A DNA stretch of 64,000 nucleotides from Cacajao melanocephalus (lineage: Eukaryota > Chordata > Mammalia > Primates > Pitheciidae). The notes under the pieces are model-generated. The model did not search any database and was not told the DNA's origin. It saw nothing but the letters and a program-made list of their open reading frames with translations. The stretch's first letter is position 1. The number at the start of each line of letters is the position of its first letter. The position numbers were made by a program, and so were the translations under genes. Positions 11,621 through 30,269 of this stretch are shown here, piece after piece. The stretch covers positions 1-64,000 of the forward strand of contig CAUYLG010075570.1 of NCBI GenBank assembly GCA_963573385.1, in the 5' to 3' direction.

Positions 11621-14572
11621 AAATTCTGTAATATGAACACTTAAAAGGAAAAAATAAATAGGTGAAATTAAAATAATGATTTATTTAACACACTAGATCC
11701 AGCTATTAAAAGCCCAACATGTAATTGATATGACAATTATTAATGGGATATTTTACTTTTACATTATTACTCTTCAAAATCCCATGTGTGTTTTATACTT
11801 ACTGCACATCTCTATTCAGACCAGGCAAATTTCAGGCTGGTAGCTGCTGTATTGGCCAGCACAGGTTTGCAAGAGACAAGGAGTTTTCTCTCTTCTCCTC
11901 TGGTGACTGACATAAGATTCTCTCTGCAGAAGTTACTCATTTTTTTCCAGATAACCTTACCCTTCAGCCCATCCAAGGAGGAACTTGCAGATTAAAGAGG
12001 ATTTTTTTTTGTTGTTTGTATGTATCAAAAAGTTATTAGGGGGTATTGGTGCTAGGAGGGGAATTATCCAGCACTGAATCCATCAGATCTTACTGTGTTT
12101 TCAACAGCATTATCCAAGTCAAGGCAGGGCCCATTAAAAACACACACATAAACCAAATATCTTCTGGTCCAGCTGAGAATATGTTTAAAGAACATTTCTT
12201 GGGGCTCATGGAAAATGGTATAAATAGAAACGTTAAAGCTAAGACTGGGAGCACTAGCATCTTTGAATTTATGATATGAGCCAGAAGTTTGCAACACTGG
12301 ATAAAACATGACTTCTCAAGGACACATCATTCACAAATGTTGAGTTCTGCAGGCATGGCAAAGTTGAGAGAAGAGTACAGATTTCCATTTTTCCCTAAAA
12401 AAGAGCAGACGTGATTACTTCAGTGTACATACTTGTGTTGAGAATTCAATCAAGTGACTTTAAAGAAATCAAATAAACCTTTGCTGGAGAGAGCAAGAAT
12501 GATTCAGGGGGAAGCGGAGCAAAGCACACAGGCAGTGCCAATGGGCCCCAGGGGAGAGGCACAGAAGCAGGAGAAAATGTAATTTTAAAAGGACTAGATC
12601 CCAAGTGCATGAAACCTAAACAGCATTGCAGCAGACAAGCCACAGGGCAGGGAAGCACAGGCCATTTGTAATCTATGAGCTATTAATAAGTCAGCCCCAG
12701 GAGACACAGAACACCAAATGGGGCATCATACTTATCCCCCAAGGCTGCCTGTCTCCATGGCCTATGCTGGATGCCTGTGTGAGCAGAGACTCAAAAGAGC
12801 TCACAATCTCACTGTTGAAAAAAAAAAAAAAAGAGTGTGAGTATTAAGCAAATGCCACCCTGCAAGGTACTGGAAGTCACTGTCCTGAAACCCATCATTC
12901 CACCTAGGCTTCCTCGAGAGCTGGCTAGGTGCAGAGCTTGGTTTGACCCCAGGGAGAAGCCCAGAATTTTCATCCTTTTTACCAAATGCATCTCAACAGC
13001 AAATCCTTCTATCTCCTTCCAAGTTCACTCACTGTGGCCTTAAAATACAGACTCTACGAATGTTGAACCAGAATGTCTTTGGGTTCTTAGACGGGGCCAC
13101 TGCAGGGTTGTACAAGATCATGGGGCAGGAATCTACCCCCTTCCATTCAGCAACTGTCCCAAACCAGGGTCCATGGCTTGGTGAGCAGAGAACCAGCAGG
13201 GAGCCTTCGTGGCTCAGACTCTGTCCCCAGAAACCCTGTCCCCAGAGACCACTCAGGCCTCACCTCAATAGACTCTGACTGGGCAGGAGGGAATCAAGTC
13301 CCCTTTCCAGATATTTTCCTTCCAGGACGGAAGACTTGATTGGAGATCAGCTATGCTCAGAGCTGCCTAAAGATACTGCAAGGTTATTGCTAGGAAAATT
13401 TTTGCTTTCAGCAAGATGATCTTGGAAAAATAAACAAACAAACGCCAGCAGAGAAATTGCCCTCTTGACTTCCCTGCTGCTTCACTTTACAAATGCAGCT
13501 AATTTTGCAAGAGAAACACTGCCACCCAAGCTGAGAGAGAAAGGAAAATGCAAATATTGCCAATGTGTGCTGAAAATCCACCAAGTAGTTCAGCTTAAAG
13601 TAGGAATCCCCTCAAGGAATCAACGACTGATAAGCACAAATCCAGTTTACTTCTGGCCACTCTGACCCCACATGAGACGTTCTCCTCTAGCACATGTACC
13701 CAGAGAGGCAATATGGAACAGGTCTTCTCTTGCCATTGGGCACCAACACACAGTGAGGACCTCAGGGAAGAAACAAGCTGTGCTGTGTAAGAAGGCTCTG
13801 CAGTTCCCCCCGTAACATATCAACACGGCACAGGAAAAGAACATTGCACAATAGAAGAGAAAGTCCAATTTCACAAAAGGAAAAGCATCATGCCCTCAAC
13901 ATAATTTGTTAGGAAACTCACGTCGAGAAAAAAGCACATTGTCCCCCAAGTCAACTGCAACAGCCCAGTGCAGCAACTGGTGTCTAATTTGCATAAGAGT
14001 GTTATTAAGGACGGTGCCTCCTGGAGGGTGACCGTGAAATGCTGAAGTCAGTTGGAGTTCAAGGCATTCATCACAGTCACCAGTTATTAATGGCTTGCCA
14101 GACATTCCAGCCTGGCTTCAAGCACAGTTGTCAGCACTGCAGACTGTAGAGGTGAACAGCACCTCAACAGGGCCGGGGTTAAGGGGGTGTCCGGGCTCAT
14201 GGGAGAGTCTCCTATGTCGTGCCTCCCTCTCTCCCTCTCCCCATGGGGACAGTGGTCCTGGGTGGACATGCCACCATGTGTTATCTCTCAGCTGTCTATC
14301 CCGCACACCCCTGTTCTCAGGCTTAGGCAGATGAAGACACGTGACCTTCCAGAGGTGTTGGATTTCTAGAGTTTTACCATCAAAAGAAACTTCTCTTTCT
14401 TCAGGTGAAATTAACCATTTGCAAGAGTGCTTTTCAGTGGCATTTAATACATTGATCATGTGCAGCCACCAACTCCTTCATGTTCCAAAACATTCTCATT
14501 ACCCCAGAAGGAAAGTCATGCTCATGAAGCAGTCACTCCCTACTCCAAAACACTGTTTAAGATGACGTCTTG
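11621..14572. other. Long stretch without recognised repeat or gene
   Basis: About 3 kb of mostly unique-looking intron. Short A/T runs occur (12002-12010 T-rich, 12817-12832 poly-A). Small open frames lack motifs or splice context. Old, highly eroded repeats cannot be excluded by eye. Confidence 0.45.
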
Positions 14573-19559
<4,987 letters not shown>

Positions 19560-19770
19560 GAGTGCCCTAGACTTAAAGCAGACTCCCAGGACCGAACCCA
19601 ATTCCAGCTGTGTAATCTTGGGCAAGGTAGCCAGCCTCTCTCAAATCAATGATGCTACCTACCACATGGCTTTATTAAGGGGAGGGAATAAAGCTGAAAA
19701 CAGATGTGAAGCTACAAAGCTCAATTCTGGCACATAGTAGGTGCTCAACAAATGTTCATCCTATTCCCTA
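19560..19770 (+). mobile_element. MIR SINE
   Basis: Sense-orientation MIR core: CAGCTGTGTAATCTTGGGCAAG near 19605, then GGCACATAGTAGGTGCTCAA at about 19730-19749. Confidence 0.75.
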
Positions 19771-20035
19771 GCTGCCAGTTCCCCTTCCCAACTTAGGATT
19801 TTGTAAGACACCAGGATCTTCTCACTTACCAGATTTTAACCTGACATTAAATCTTAGAAAGTCTTTTTTTTTTTTTTTCCTATTACCCTATCCCTTTACC
19901 TCCATCCTCAGCATCTGCTCTCTAGCGCTGACCCATATTCCAAGCACAGCCCCCTTAAATCTTCCACTCCATTATTTCTACTTCTTCTGCTCCACTGGGG
20001 TACTTTACTCTATTTACACAGGTGTGGGCAAGATT

Positions 20036-20311
20036 CTTTTTTTTGAGATGAAGTCTCACCCTGGAGTGCAATGGCACAATCTCTGCTCACTGCAACCTCT
20101 GCTTCCTGGATTCAAGCAATTCTCCTAACTCAGCCTCCTGAGTAGCTGGGATTACAGACACCCGCCACTACACCCGGCTAACTTTTGTGTATTTAGTAAG
20201 ACGGGGTTTCACCATGTTGGCCAGGCTGGTCTCGAACTCCTGACCTCATGATCCACCTGCCTTGGTCTCCCAGAGTGCTGAGATTACAGGCGTGAGCCAC
20301 CGCACCTGGCC
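20036..20311 (-). mobile_element. Alu, reverse orientation, internal deletion
   Basis: Poly-T then TGAGATGAAGTCTCACCCTG; the usual CTCTGTCGCCCAGG segment is missing after TCTCAC, so a small internal deletion is present. Ends CCGCACCTGGCC. Diverged flanking direct repeat CAAGATTCTT / CAAGGCTCTT. Confidence 0.93.
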
Positions 20312-20616
20312 AAGGCTCTTTTTGTTGCCACTTTTTCTCACCTTGTACACACGAGGCACAAACACACACACACACACTCTTTTCTCATCTATCTGCAATG
20401 GCAGAAAGGAAAGAAGACAAGCTTCAGGATGGGATCAGCTTTATGGAGGGTTCAATCTCCCATCTCCACTGTATATTAGACATGTAAGCTTCAGTAAGAG
20501 ACTGAGCCCTATGCACCTCCACTGCCTCATCTGTAAGATGGGTCAACACTCCCCCTGTGGGCTGTCCTGCCCCACCCAGTACTTGTCACATAATAGGTAT
20601 TCAGTAAGGGTTGTAA

Positions 20617-20669
20617 TGGGGACAGTTTCTGTTCGGGAAGATGAAGCATTCTGGAAATGGATGGCGGTG
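20617..20669 (+). repeat. 53-bp segment repeated inverted at 23131-23183
   Basis: Reads ATGGGGACAGTTTCTGTTCG onward and is near-identical (one mismatch seen) to the reverse complement of 23131-23183, which is inside an L1M-type 3' end. On its own it looks like a short sense-orientation L1M 3' fragment. Confidence 0.7.
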
Positions 20670-20969
20670 AGAGCCACAGTCATCTCCCACCTCCTTTGTG
20701 ATGCCTTTGCCCATTAGTCCAGCCACTGTTGGCCTCTGTCTCTGATGCACTGGAACATTCTTGGTCTCTTGTCCACCATGTAGAGTGCAACTGCACATGG
20801 ATAAGGGGCACTATGCAGGTTTTGTGTTACCAAGCAGGCTCTTAGCTTCCAGATGGGTCTGCCCATCTGTTTCTTAGATTATTTCTGGATTTCCCACAGT
20901 TTCCAGGACAATGTTGAGCTTATAAAAATAGTGATTGTTGTAGTTACAATTTGTGTACCTTCTTCGACC

Positions 20970-21190
20970 CAGACACTGTCATAATTGCTGTCATTTGTTC
21001 AGTGGCCTCTGTGGACCAGGTGCTATCCTTGTAGGATTTATTTCTTTCTCAGGTAGGTCTTATTATTTTCATTATGCATGGAAGAAACAGACTCTGAGGC
21101 AGAAGTGGCCTGAACAAATACATGCAGATTGGAGTTGGGAGAACAGGATTCCAACCCAGGCCCACCAGGCACGATAGCCCAGCACCTTGC
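20970..21190 (-). mobile_element. MIR-like fragment, reverse orientation
   Basis: Contains AGGTCTTATTATTTTCATTA and then GGAAGAAACAGACTCTGAGGC, the antisense MIR order, and ends in GATTCCAACCCAGGCCC. Confidence 0.55.
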
Positions 21191-21204
21191 CACCAGGCTC
21201 CCTG

Positions 21205-21362
21205 TATGCATTATATCATTTAATTCTCCCAGCAACCCAGAAATGCGGGCATTTCACCCTGTTTTGCATCTGAAGATGTAAAGGCTGCAGGTCCCTTGGC
21301 TGGTGGGCAGCAGAGCTGGGGTTCCCCAAGACTGGCTGTCTCTGAGCTCCACGCTGGAAGAA
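21205..21362 (-). mobile_element. Second MIR-like fragment, reverse orientation
   Basis: Begins GCATTATATCATTTAATTCT and CCAGCAACCCAGAAATGCGG, followed by TTTTGCATCTGAAGATG, in antisense MIR order. Lies directly after another MIR in the same orientation. Confidence 0.6.
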
Positions 21363-21869
21363 TCAGGAGCAGTAGCTTTCTTCTTGCTCTCAGAAGGAAG
21401 TGACTAACTCCATAGTCCTTGGGCGAGAGAACAGCCTGAAGCAGCCACTACTTCAGATAACACAGAAGGAGGGAAGCTCAGCCTGGAATCCCAAGGTCTG
21501 GGAGTTTGCTCCAGCTCTGCCTCCTGGAAAGTCCATTGGCTTCCCTGGGCTGCACTTTCTTCATGTGTTCATTTAAAAAAAAAAAAAAAAAAGGAGGATG
21601 AAATAAATGAAATCTGAGGTTGCAGGACTGCTACTAGCCCATACAGTGCCTTTGTGCAAATTACCAAAGGTGCCCTTTCCTCTGGGGGGACTCAGGCCTG
21701 TGAAAGGGCACGTTTCTTGGCAGAGGAAACATAAAATAAGTTTCCGCCCTCTTTCTCCCCTCATCTAGGCATCTTTGTTAGTGGACAACCTACATCATTG
21801 TACATGATGGTCATGGCAGGTTCCTAATGGTCTTAAATGTCCACGGTCCTGATTCTTGAAATCTCTTTA
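21363..21869. other. No recognised feature
   Basis: Unassigned intron with a poly-A at about 21575-21592. Confidence 0.4.
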
Positions 21870-21882
21870 AAGAAGAATCAGG

Positions 21883-22191
21883 GACTGGGCACGGTGGCTC
21901 AAGCCTGTAATGCCAACACTTTGGGAGGTCAAGGTGGGCAAATTGCTTAAGCTCAGGAGTTTACAACCAGCCTGGGCATCATGGCAAGACCCTGTCTCTA
22001 CAAAAAGTACAAAAATTAGCTGGCCATGGTGGCACATGCCTACAGTCCCAGCTACTTGGGGGGCTGAAGTGAGAGGATTGCTTGGGCCCGGAAGGTTGAG
22101 GCTACAGTGAGCCATGATCACACCATTGCACTCCAGCCTGGGTGACAGAGTAAGACCCTGTCACAAAAAAAAAAAAAAAAAAAAGAAGAAG
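21883..22191 (+). mobile_element. Alu (J/S type) with target-site duplication
   Basis: Starts GACTGGGCACGGTGGCTCAA, full dimer, A-tail at about 22164-22184. The flanking direct repeat AAGAAGAATCAGG is at 21870-21882 and 22192-22204; the A-tail has merged with it to form a short GAA run. Confidence 0.96.
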
Positions 22192-22204
22192 AAGAAGAAT
22201 CAGG

Positions 22205-23015
22205 ATATTGAATGTCTGTCTCCTTTATCGAGTCCAGAGTGACCTGGCGCTTATCTCCTTTAAGCAATGAAATTGCCCATTTTACCCAGCCATATGCCAT
22301 GAGCAGCCAGCATCAGTGCTTTGACCTTGCAGTAGGTACCAGACATTCTGAATTTAAATTCACATTGTGGGGCCCCCAAGCTAAAATGTCAATAGGACCC
22401 TTTGCCTTTTGGTAGCTGTCGCCAGGTCCTCGTGGGATGTAGGATCTGTTCTACCACACACACCTATGACTTCAAACTTTCTGGCCTGTCTGAACTTCTG
22501 ATTAGAATAGTCTCCCCTAGTCACAACAGCTCAAGGCACACAGCAAATCAAAACCAACTCACCTTCACACAACACCGCGGACACAAATGACAAGTGTTAT
22601 CACCAGTTGCTGACGGGCAAGACTTCAGACAAGGACTTATGCCAAAGGATAAACATCAGGGCAAGAGACCAGAGGGAAACTATTGATTTTGAACTTCTGG
22701 CACCACTTGTAACTATAGCTCTGCATTCTCTCTCGTATGTATCTAGGTCATAAAATGGAAGTATCTCCATACACTCTTCTCTACATCTACTTTACAGTTC
22801 AAAACAATATGTATATGTATATACACAGACATACCCAGAGGCATCGCTAACTAGTAACTGATTATAAATCCAAGATTGCAGGAATCAATATGATGGCAAA
22901 ACCCCACCACTGCTCAGTCTGGAGCTATAGCATTGTAGCTCTTTGTAAACTCTTCCTGCAGTAAGACAAGAATGCAGTCACAAGCTGATCTCTCATTTTA
23001 AATATATATGTGCTT
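22205..23015. other. No recognised feature
   Basis: Unassigned; includes a short TATG/TATA run at 22808-22826. Confidence 0.4.
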
Positions 23016-23019
23016 TTCC

Positions 23020-23525
23020 TTTTTAAACACAGTCTCCTTTTCATTGTGGTAAAATATGCCTAACCTAAAATTTATCATTTTAACAATTCTTAGAGTGTAC
23101 ACTTCAATGATACATTCAAGTTGCGAAATCACCGCCATCCATTTCCAGAATTCTTCATCTTCCCGAACAGAAACTGTCCCCATGACACACTAACTCCTCA
23201 TTCCCTCTGCTCCAGCCCCTGGCAATCACCATTCTGCTTCGTCTTTATGAATTTGGCTACTCTAGGGACCTCATATGAGTGAAATCATACAGTACTTGTC
23301 CTTTTGTGTCTTGCTTATTTCCCTAAGCATAATGTCCTCAAGCTTCACCCATGTTTGAGCGTGTTTTAGAATTTTCTTCCTTTTCAAGGCTGAATAATAC
23401 TCCACAATGTGGCGAGAATATGTTTTGTTTATAAATTTGTCTGTTAATGGACACTTGGGTTGCTACTACCTTTTGACCACTGTGAATAATGCTGCTATGA
23501 ATATGGACGTACAAATAGCCATTTA
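23020..23525 (-). mobile_element. L1M-type LINE 3' end
   Basis: Antisense order typical of old L1 3' ends: TTGTGGTAAAATATGCCTAA, ATTTTAACAATTCTTAGAGT, CCATCCATTTCCAGAATTCT, then CTGAATAATACTCCACAATG. Same layout as 30270-31000. No usable coding. Confidence 0.8.
23131..23183 (-). repeat. Partner of the inverted 53-bp segment at 20617
   Basis: Within the L1M 3' end. See 20617-20669. Confidence 0.7.
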
Positions 23526-23719
23526 CATATGCCTTTCTTGACCAGTCAAGATGCAGAAAGCTTTGCTTAATCTGTGATTATGCTGAGTTCAGTTTTTTGT
23601 TGTTGCTGTTGCTAGATGCAGATTCAATTCAATGAATCAACTGAAATAGGGCATTCTTGAAATTCACCCTCAAAAATGAGCCAGTTTGAGGCTTCTTTGT
23701 GACACAAACCCTAAGAGAA

Positions 23720-24205
23720 CTGTCTCCAAGCTTCTGTTCCTCCCGCATCTTTCTCCCTTCTTCCCATATCTTCCCCACCTCTCTGGGATGAAGTTCATCG
23801 CTTTTTCTATTTGAACCTACCTCCCTACCAGTGGTCTCAGCAGCATTTTGTCTTGACTCTTATTCTGTCAAACACCTGACTCCACCAGCTATCCTTCTTC
23901 CTTATAACATCAACCTAAACCCCTTTGGCTCCTTCTCAACATGTAAAGGTATTCAACACCCCCCCCCAGTTCACATACACACCCATGACACATGCACACA
24001 TGCACACACATGAATGCATACACACAAGTGAGTCCTCACTCCATCCAGCTCCCCTCCAGCTCTCTCTGCCTTTAAATACTTCTACACTCACCGTCTACAC
24101 TCACCATCCCTCACTACTCACAGGTGAGTCACTCCTTAACCCACCGCAATTTGCCTTAGACCCCACCACTCAACCAATGCCACCATCACCGAAGTCACCC
24201 CTGGT
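23720..24205 (+). mobile_element. L2 fragment, first part
   Basis: Contains ACTCCTTAACCCACCGCAAT and CCCACCACTCAACCAATGCC, a recognisable L2 ORF2 stretch in sense. It is cut at CTGGT by an LTR and resumes at 24648 with GAATCCCTATTGCCAAGTCC. Confidence 0.65.
23959..24030. repeat. Poly-C and CA-rich tract
   Basis: Nine C's at 23959-23967 followed by interrupted ACACATGCACA units. Confidence 0.7.
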
Positions 24206-24642
24206 ATTAGTTTCCTGGGGCTGCCATAACAAATACAATGAACTGGGCAGCTTAAGACAAGAGAGACTTATTCTCTCGTAATTCTAGAGGTCAGAGTCCA
24301 GATTCGTGCTGTCAACAGGCCACTCTCCCTCCAAAAGCTCGAAGGGAGAATCTTTCCTTGCCTTTTCCAGCTTCTGTTGACTCCAGGTGTGCCTTGGCTT
24401 GAGATCACATCCCTCCAGTCTCTGCCCTTGTCTTCACCTGGCTTCTTCTCTATGTCTCTGTGAATCCTGCTCTGTCTCTTATGAGGACATTTAATTAGAC
24501 TTAGGGCCTGCCTTAATTCGATATGATCATATCTTGATCCCTACTTTATTTATATCTGCAAAAACCCTATTTCCATATAAAGTCACCTTCTGAGGTTTGA
24601 GGTAGATAGAAACTTTGGAGGAGAACTCTTCAACCCACAACA
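24206..24642 (-). mobile_element. MaLR-like solo LTR inserted in L2
   Basis: Opens ATTAGTTTCCTGGGGCTGCC and ends near CAACCCACAACA. The host L2 is continuous across it, and CTGGT at 24201-24205 and 24643-24647 is a 5-bp target-site duplication, the size expected for ERVL-class elements. Confidence 0.8.
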
Positions 24643-24712
24643 CTGGTGAATCCCTATTGCCAAGTCCAATGAACAGCTCCCAGTAGCTCTATGCAGCATT
24701 TGTTTTGGTTAT
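24643..24712 (+). mobile_element. L2 fragment, second part
   Basis: Continues the L2 broken at 24205: CCTATTGCCAAGTCCAATGA then ACAGCTCCCAGTAGCTC. Confidence 0.6.
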
Positions 24713-25004
24713 TCAAAATAAAAATAGATTTATGTTTCCTACTGATTCTTTAGATGCTAGAAGCATATTAGGGGAAATTTTAAAATAGAAAAATTAAAAG
24801 AGAAAGTAAAGACACCCACAGAAACTTACAACTCAGAGATTAATCAAAATTTATACTTTGGAGAACATTCATTCTTTACACACACACATACACACACATT
24901 TACAAACATACATTACTGTAAAATGGCAATATTTGCAAAGTCGACCATATGTTTCTTATTCTGCTTCTTCTCTTAATGCTGTGGCATGGACAATTTGCCA
25001 GGTC
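24713..25004. other. AT-rich spacer
   Basis: Contains a short CA run at about 24879-24899. Possibly an eroded LINE; not assigned. Confidence 0.4.
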
Positions 25005-25596
<592 letters not shown>

Positions 25597-25816
25597 AAAT
25601 GTAAGCCTCATTGAGAAGATAATCTTTGCAAAGAGCTGAAGATCCCAAAATGTTGAAAAATAATTTTTAATGACTGCATAGTATTCCATTGATTAGATCT
25701 GCAGCAGTATGTCTAACCAATGCGCTGGTGATAGACATTTGGGTTTTTTCTGATTTTTCACTATTAGAAAAGAGGCTGCACTACATCCCCTGCAGACAAT
25801 TCATGAGTGTTTGTGA

Positions 25817-26175
<359 letters not shown>

Positions 26176-26262
26176 TGTATGTTCATTTCTAAACTGTGAT
26201 ACCTGCTCTTACTCTCCCTTCCAGAAAGACTGTGTTATTACACATAATATATACAAGTATGA

Positions 26263-26643
<381 letters not shown>

Positions 26644-27019
26644 GTACTTCTTCTCTCAGAAAGTCCTCTTTTATTTCCTTTGACCATTTTTTGTCTGTTG
26701 GAGTATTTATTGCTTTTGTAAATTGGGAATATATATGTGCTGTGTTGTAAATATTTTTCCTGTTTTTTTAATAGACATTTACAATGTTTACATTGTCAAA
26801 AATATTCTTTTTAAGTAGTTTCTGGATTTCTATCATGGTTTTAAAAAAAGACCTGCCCAAATCTTAGAATTTTTTTAAATACATCTTACATTTCTGTAGT
26901 TTCATTTTTTGCCTTTAAATTCGTGATCTATTTAGAATTTAGTCTAATAAAAGGAATAAGGATGAGACTCATTTTTTTTTTTTCCAGGAGGGCAATCGGT
27001 TGTCTCACAGCCTGCAGTA
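26644..27019. other. AT-rich sequence, probably old L1
   Basis: Phrases such as TATTTTTCCTGTTTTTTTAA and GATCTATTTAGAATTTAGTC recall antisense L1 fragments interrupted by the Alus, but I cannot fix edges. Confidence 0.4.
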
Positions 27020-27410
27020 AATAATGCCCTTGAGAAATGCTCCCTCTGCATCTGCTCCAGCTCCAGGTCACCCTCAGCTCTAGCCCCACACACCTGGTTG
27101 CCTACAGGAGAGCTCACTTGGATGTCTGCAGATCCTTTAAGCTGAACATGCACAAACGAACACCATCCTCTTCCACCCAAATCCATTCTTCCTTGTCTCG
27201 ACCACCCTACTACCCACTCCCCACCCGCACCATTGGGTCATTCTCCTGACCACTCCCTTTCACACTCACTAGTCTCTAGCTTAAGTCAGTTCCTCTTTTT
27301 ACTCAGCTCCAAATCCACTGTCATCTCTTCACGCCCATGGCTGCCTCCTTATTTCAACACCTGGTCATTTCTCCTTCCCACGGCCACCCCTCGACAACCG
27401 ACTGCCCAGT
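27020..27410 (+). mobile_element. L2 fragment, first part
   Basis: Pyrimidine-rich sense L2 ORF2 remnant: CCTCTTTTTACTCAGCTCCA and CACCTGGTCATTTCTCCTTC. Interrupted by the element at 27411 and continued at 27598. Confidence 0.6.
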
Positions 27411-27597
27411 GAGCCAAAGCCAGACTGCAAGATGCTTCCTGTGCTGCCCATGAGCTAAAAGCTAAGGGCAGCTTTTAGTTGTAAGGGCTGTAGAATGTTT
27501 TTTTTAATATGCAACAGAGACCTGTGTTGCCTGAAAGCAACACACTGACTAAGCAAAAATATTTACTATCTGGCTTTTTACAGAACGCTTGCCAACC
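27411..27597. mobile_element. Non-autonomous DNA-transposon-like fragment
   Basis: Ends with AAAATATTTACTATCTGGCT then TTTTACAGAACGCTTGCCAA, a block I know from a common MER-type DNA transposon. A copy in the opposite orientation is at about 52215-52390. Splits an L2. Confidence 0.6.
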
Positions 27598-27869
27598 CTT
27601 GCATCTAATCTATACTCCACACCACTACTCTTCAGAGATATCTTTCTAAAACACACAGAATACTCGCTCACATCACTCCCCAGTTTAAAACCGATCTTGT
27701 TAGTCTAGCACAGAGGACTTCAGGGCCCGCCCGGCCTAGACTTCATCCACCTCTCTTTTCTCATCCCCCTTCATTTCCTCCACGCACGTCACATACCAGC
27801 ATGGCAGAATCTGTGCCACTCCCAAGCAAAACTGTTTCATGCCTTTAAAGACTTTTACACAGGCTCTTC
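27598..27869 (+). mobile_element. L2 fragment, second part
   Basis: Contains TCTTTCTAAAACACACAGAA, CATCACTCCCCAGTTTAAAA and CTTTTACACAGGCTCTTCTT, in sense L2 order. Cut by the L1 that starts near 27870. Confidence 0.75.
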
Positions 27870-29940
27870 TTGCTTTTCTTTTTTTATTTGTTTTTTATCA
27901 TTTCAATTTTTATTTTAGATTCAAGGAGTACACGTGCGGGATTGTTACATGGGTATATTGCTTGATGCTGAGGTTTGGAGCATGACATCCTGTCACGCGT
28001 TTAGTGAGCATAGTACCAATCATTTTTGGCACCTGCATTTAGTGAACTAGTGCCAGTCTTTTTTGCCCACCCCTCCCTCTTCCCTCTAGTAGTCCCCAGT
28101 GTCTACCATTGCCATCTTTATATCCATGAGTCCTTGGTGTTTAGCTGCCACTCATAAGTGAGAATATATAGTATTTGGTTTTCTGTTCCTGCATTAATTC
28201 ACTTGGGATAATGGCCTCCACCTACATCCACGTTGCTGCAAAGGATGTGATTTCATTCTTTTCATGGCTGTGTAGTATTCCATGGTGTATTGTACCACAT
28301 TTGCTTTATCAAGTCCACCAATGATGGGTACCTCGGTTGATTCCATGTCTTTACTATTTGTGAATAATGCTGTGATGAACATACAAATGCGTGTATATTC
28401 TTGGCAGAAGGTATTTTCCTTTGGGAATATACTCAGTAATGGGATTGCTGGGTCGAATGGTAGCTCTGAGTTCTTCTATGAGAAATCTCCAAACTGCTTT
28501 CCACAGTGGCTAAACTAATGTACATTTCCACCAACGGTATTTAAGTGTCCCTTTTCTCTGCAGCCTCATGAGCATCTGTTGTTTTTTAACTTTTTAATCA
28601 TAGCCTTTCTGACTGGTGTGAGATGGTATCTCACTGCTGCTTTGATTTGCATGTCTCTGATGATCGTGATGTTGAACACTTTTTCCTATGCTTATTGGCC
28701 ACTTGTATGTCTCCTTTTGAGAAGTCTGTTAATGTCTGTTGCCCAATTTGTAATGCGGTTATTTGTTTTTTGCTTGTTGAAATACGTTCCTTATAGATTT
28801 TGGATATTAGATCTTTGTCAGAGGTAGTTTGCAAATATCTTCCATTACCTAGGTTGTCTCTTTACTCTGTTGATAGTTTATTTTGCTGTACAGAGGCTCA
28901 TTAGTTTAATTAGGGCCTGCTTATCAACTTTTGATTTGTTGCAATTGTTTTTGAGGACGTAGTCATAAATTCTTTCCCAAGGCTGATGTCCAGAATGGTG
29001 TTTCCTAGGTTTCCTTTTAGCATTCTTATAGTTTGAGGTCTTACATTTAAACCTTTCATCTGTATTGAGTTAAATTTTGTATATGATGAAAGGTATGGAT
29101 CCAATTTAATTCTTCTGCACATGGCTAGCCAGCTATCCTAGTACCATTACTAAGTAAAAAGTCCTTTCCCCACTGCTTATTTTTGTCGACTTTGTGAAAA
29201 ATCAGACTGCTGTAGGTATATGGCTGTATTGGTGAGTTCTCTGTAATGTTCCATTGGTTGGTCTGTGTATCTGTTTTTGTACCAGTACCATGCTGTTTTG
29301 ATTACTGTGGCCTTACAGTATAGTTTGAAGTCAGATAATGTGATGCCTCCAGCTTTGTACTTTTTGCTTAGGATAGCTTTAGCTATTTAGATTCCTTTTT
29401 TGGTTCTATATAAATTTTAGAATAGTTTTTATAAATCTGTGAAAAATGACATTGGTAGTTTGATAGGAATAGCATTTAATCTGTAGACTGCTTTGGGCAA
29501 TATGGTCATTTTAATGATATTGATTCTTCCAGTCCATGAGCATGGGATGTTTTTCCATTTGTTTGTGTCATCTCTGATTTTTTTCAGAAGTGTTTTGTAG
29601 TTCTTGTAGAGATCATTCACATTCCTTAGTTAGAAGTATTCCTAGGTGTTTTATTTTTGTGCCACTATTATAAGTGGGATTTTATTCTTGATTCAGCTCT
29701 CAACTTGAACTTTATTTGTGTATAGAAATGACACTGATTTTTGTACATTGATTTTTGCATCCTGAAACTCTACTGAAGTTGTTTATCAGTGCCAGTAGCC
29801 TTTTGGCAGAGTCTTTAGGATTATTTAGGTATGGAATCATTTCATCAGCAAAGAGAGATTGTTTGACTTCTTTTCCTATTTGGATGTCTTTTATTTCTTT
29901 CTCTTACCTGATTGCTCTGGCTCAGGCTTTCTATCCTTGT
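27870..29940 (-). mobile_element. L1 (older primate L1P/L1M type), 3' 2 kb
   Basis: Reverse-strand L1. The T-rich 3' end is at about 27878. ORF2 C-terminal remnants read on the minus strand at 28382-28194 (core YTMEYYTAMK) and 29620-29429 (core [20 protein letters not shown]). Stops and frameshifts separate them; truncated near 29940 before the reverse transcriptase core. Not functional. Confidence 0.93.
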
Positions 29941-30269
29941 TTTTCAAATGCCCCCACTATCCCAGTCTTCATCCATCAGGAACCAAGCACATACTCACCA
30001 TTACCTTGAGCAAACCCATCCTGCTCTACACCTAAGACAAATTTAAGGGGCCCTTTTGGTAATTAGTAATGGATTTCACATGACAAGAGGTCTTACATTT
30101 TGAATCACCCTCTCTACTGAAAAGTGTTAGAACACTACAGTTCTAGCACTGTTACAACATTATTTCAACTCAGGAGATGAGGAGAGAGAAAAAAAAAGTA
30201 AAATCAAAGAAAAGTGAGCCATATCTAATGGATCGTCTAGGGACTCTCAATAGCACAAAAACTATTTGA

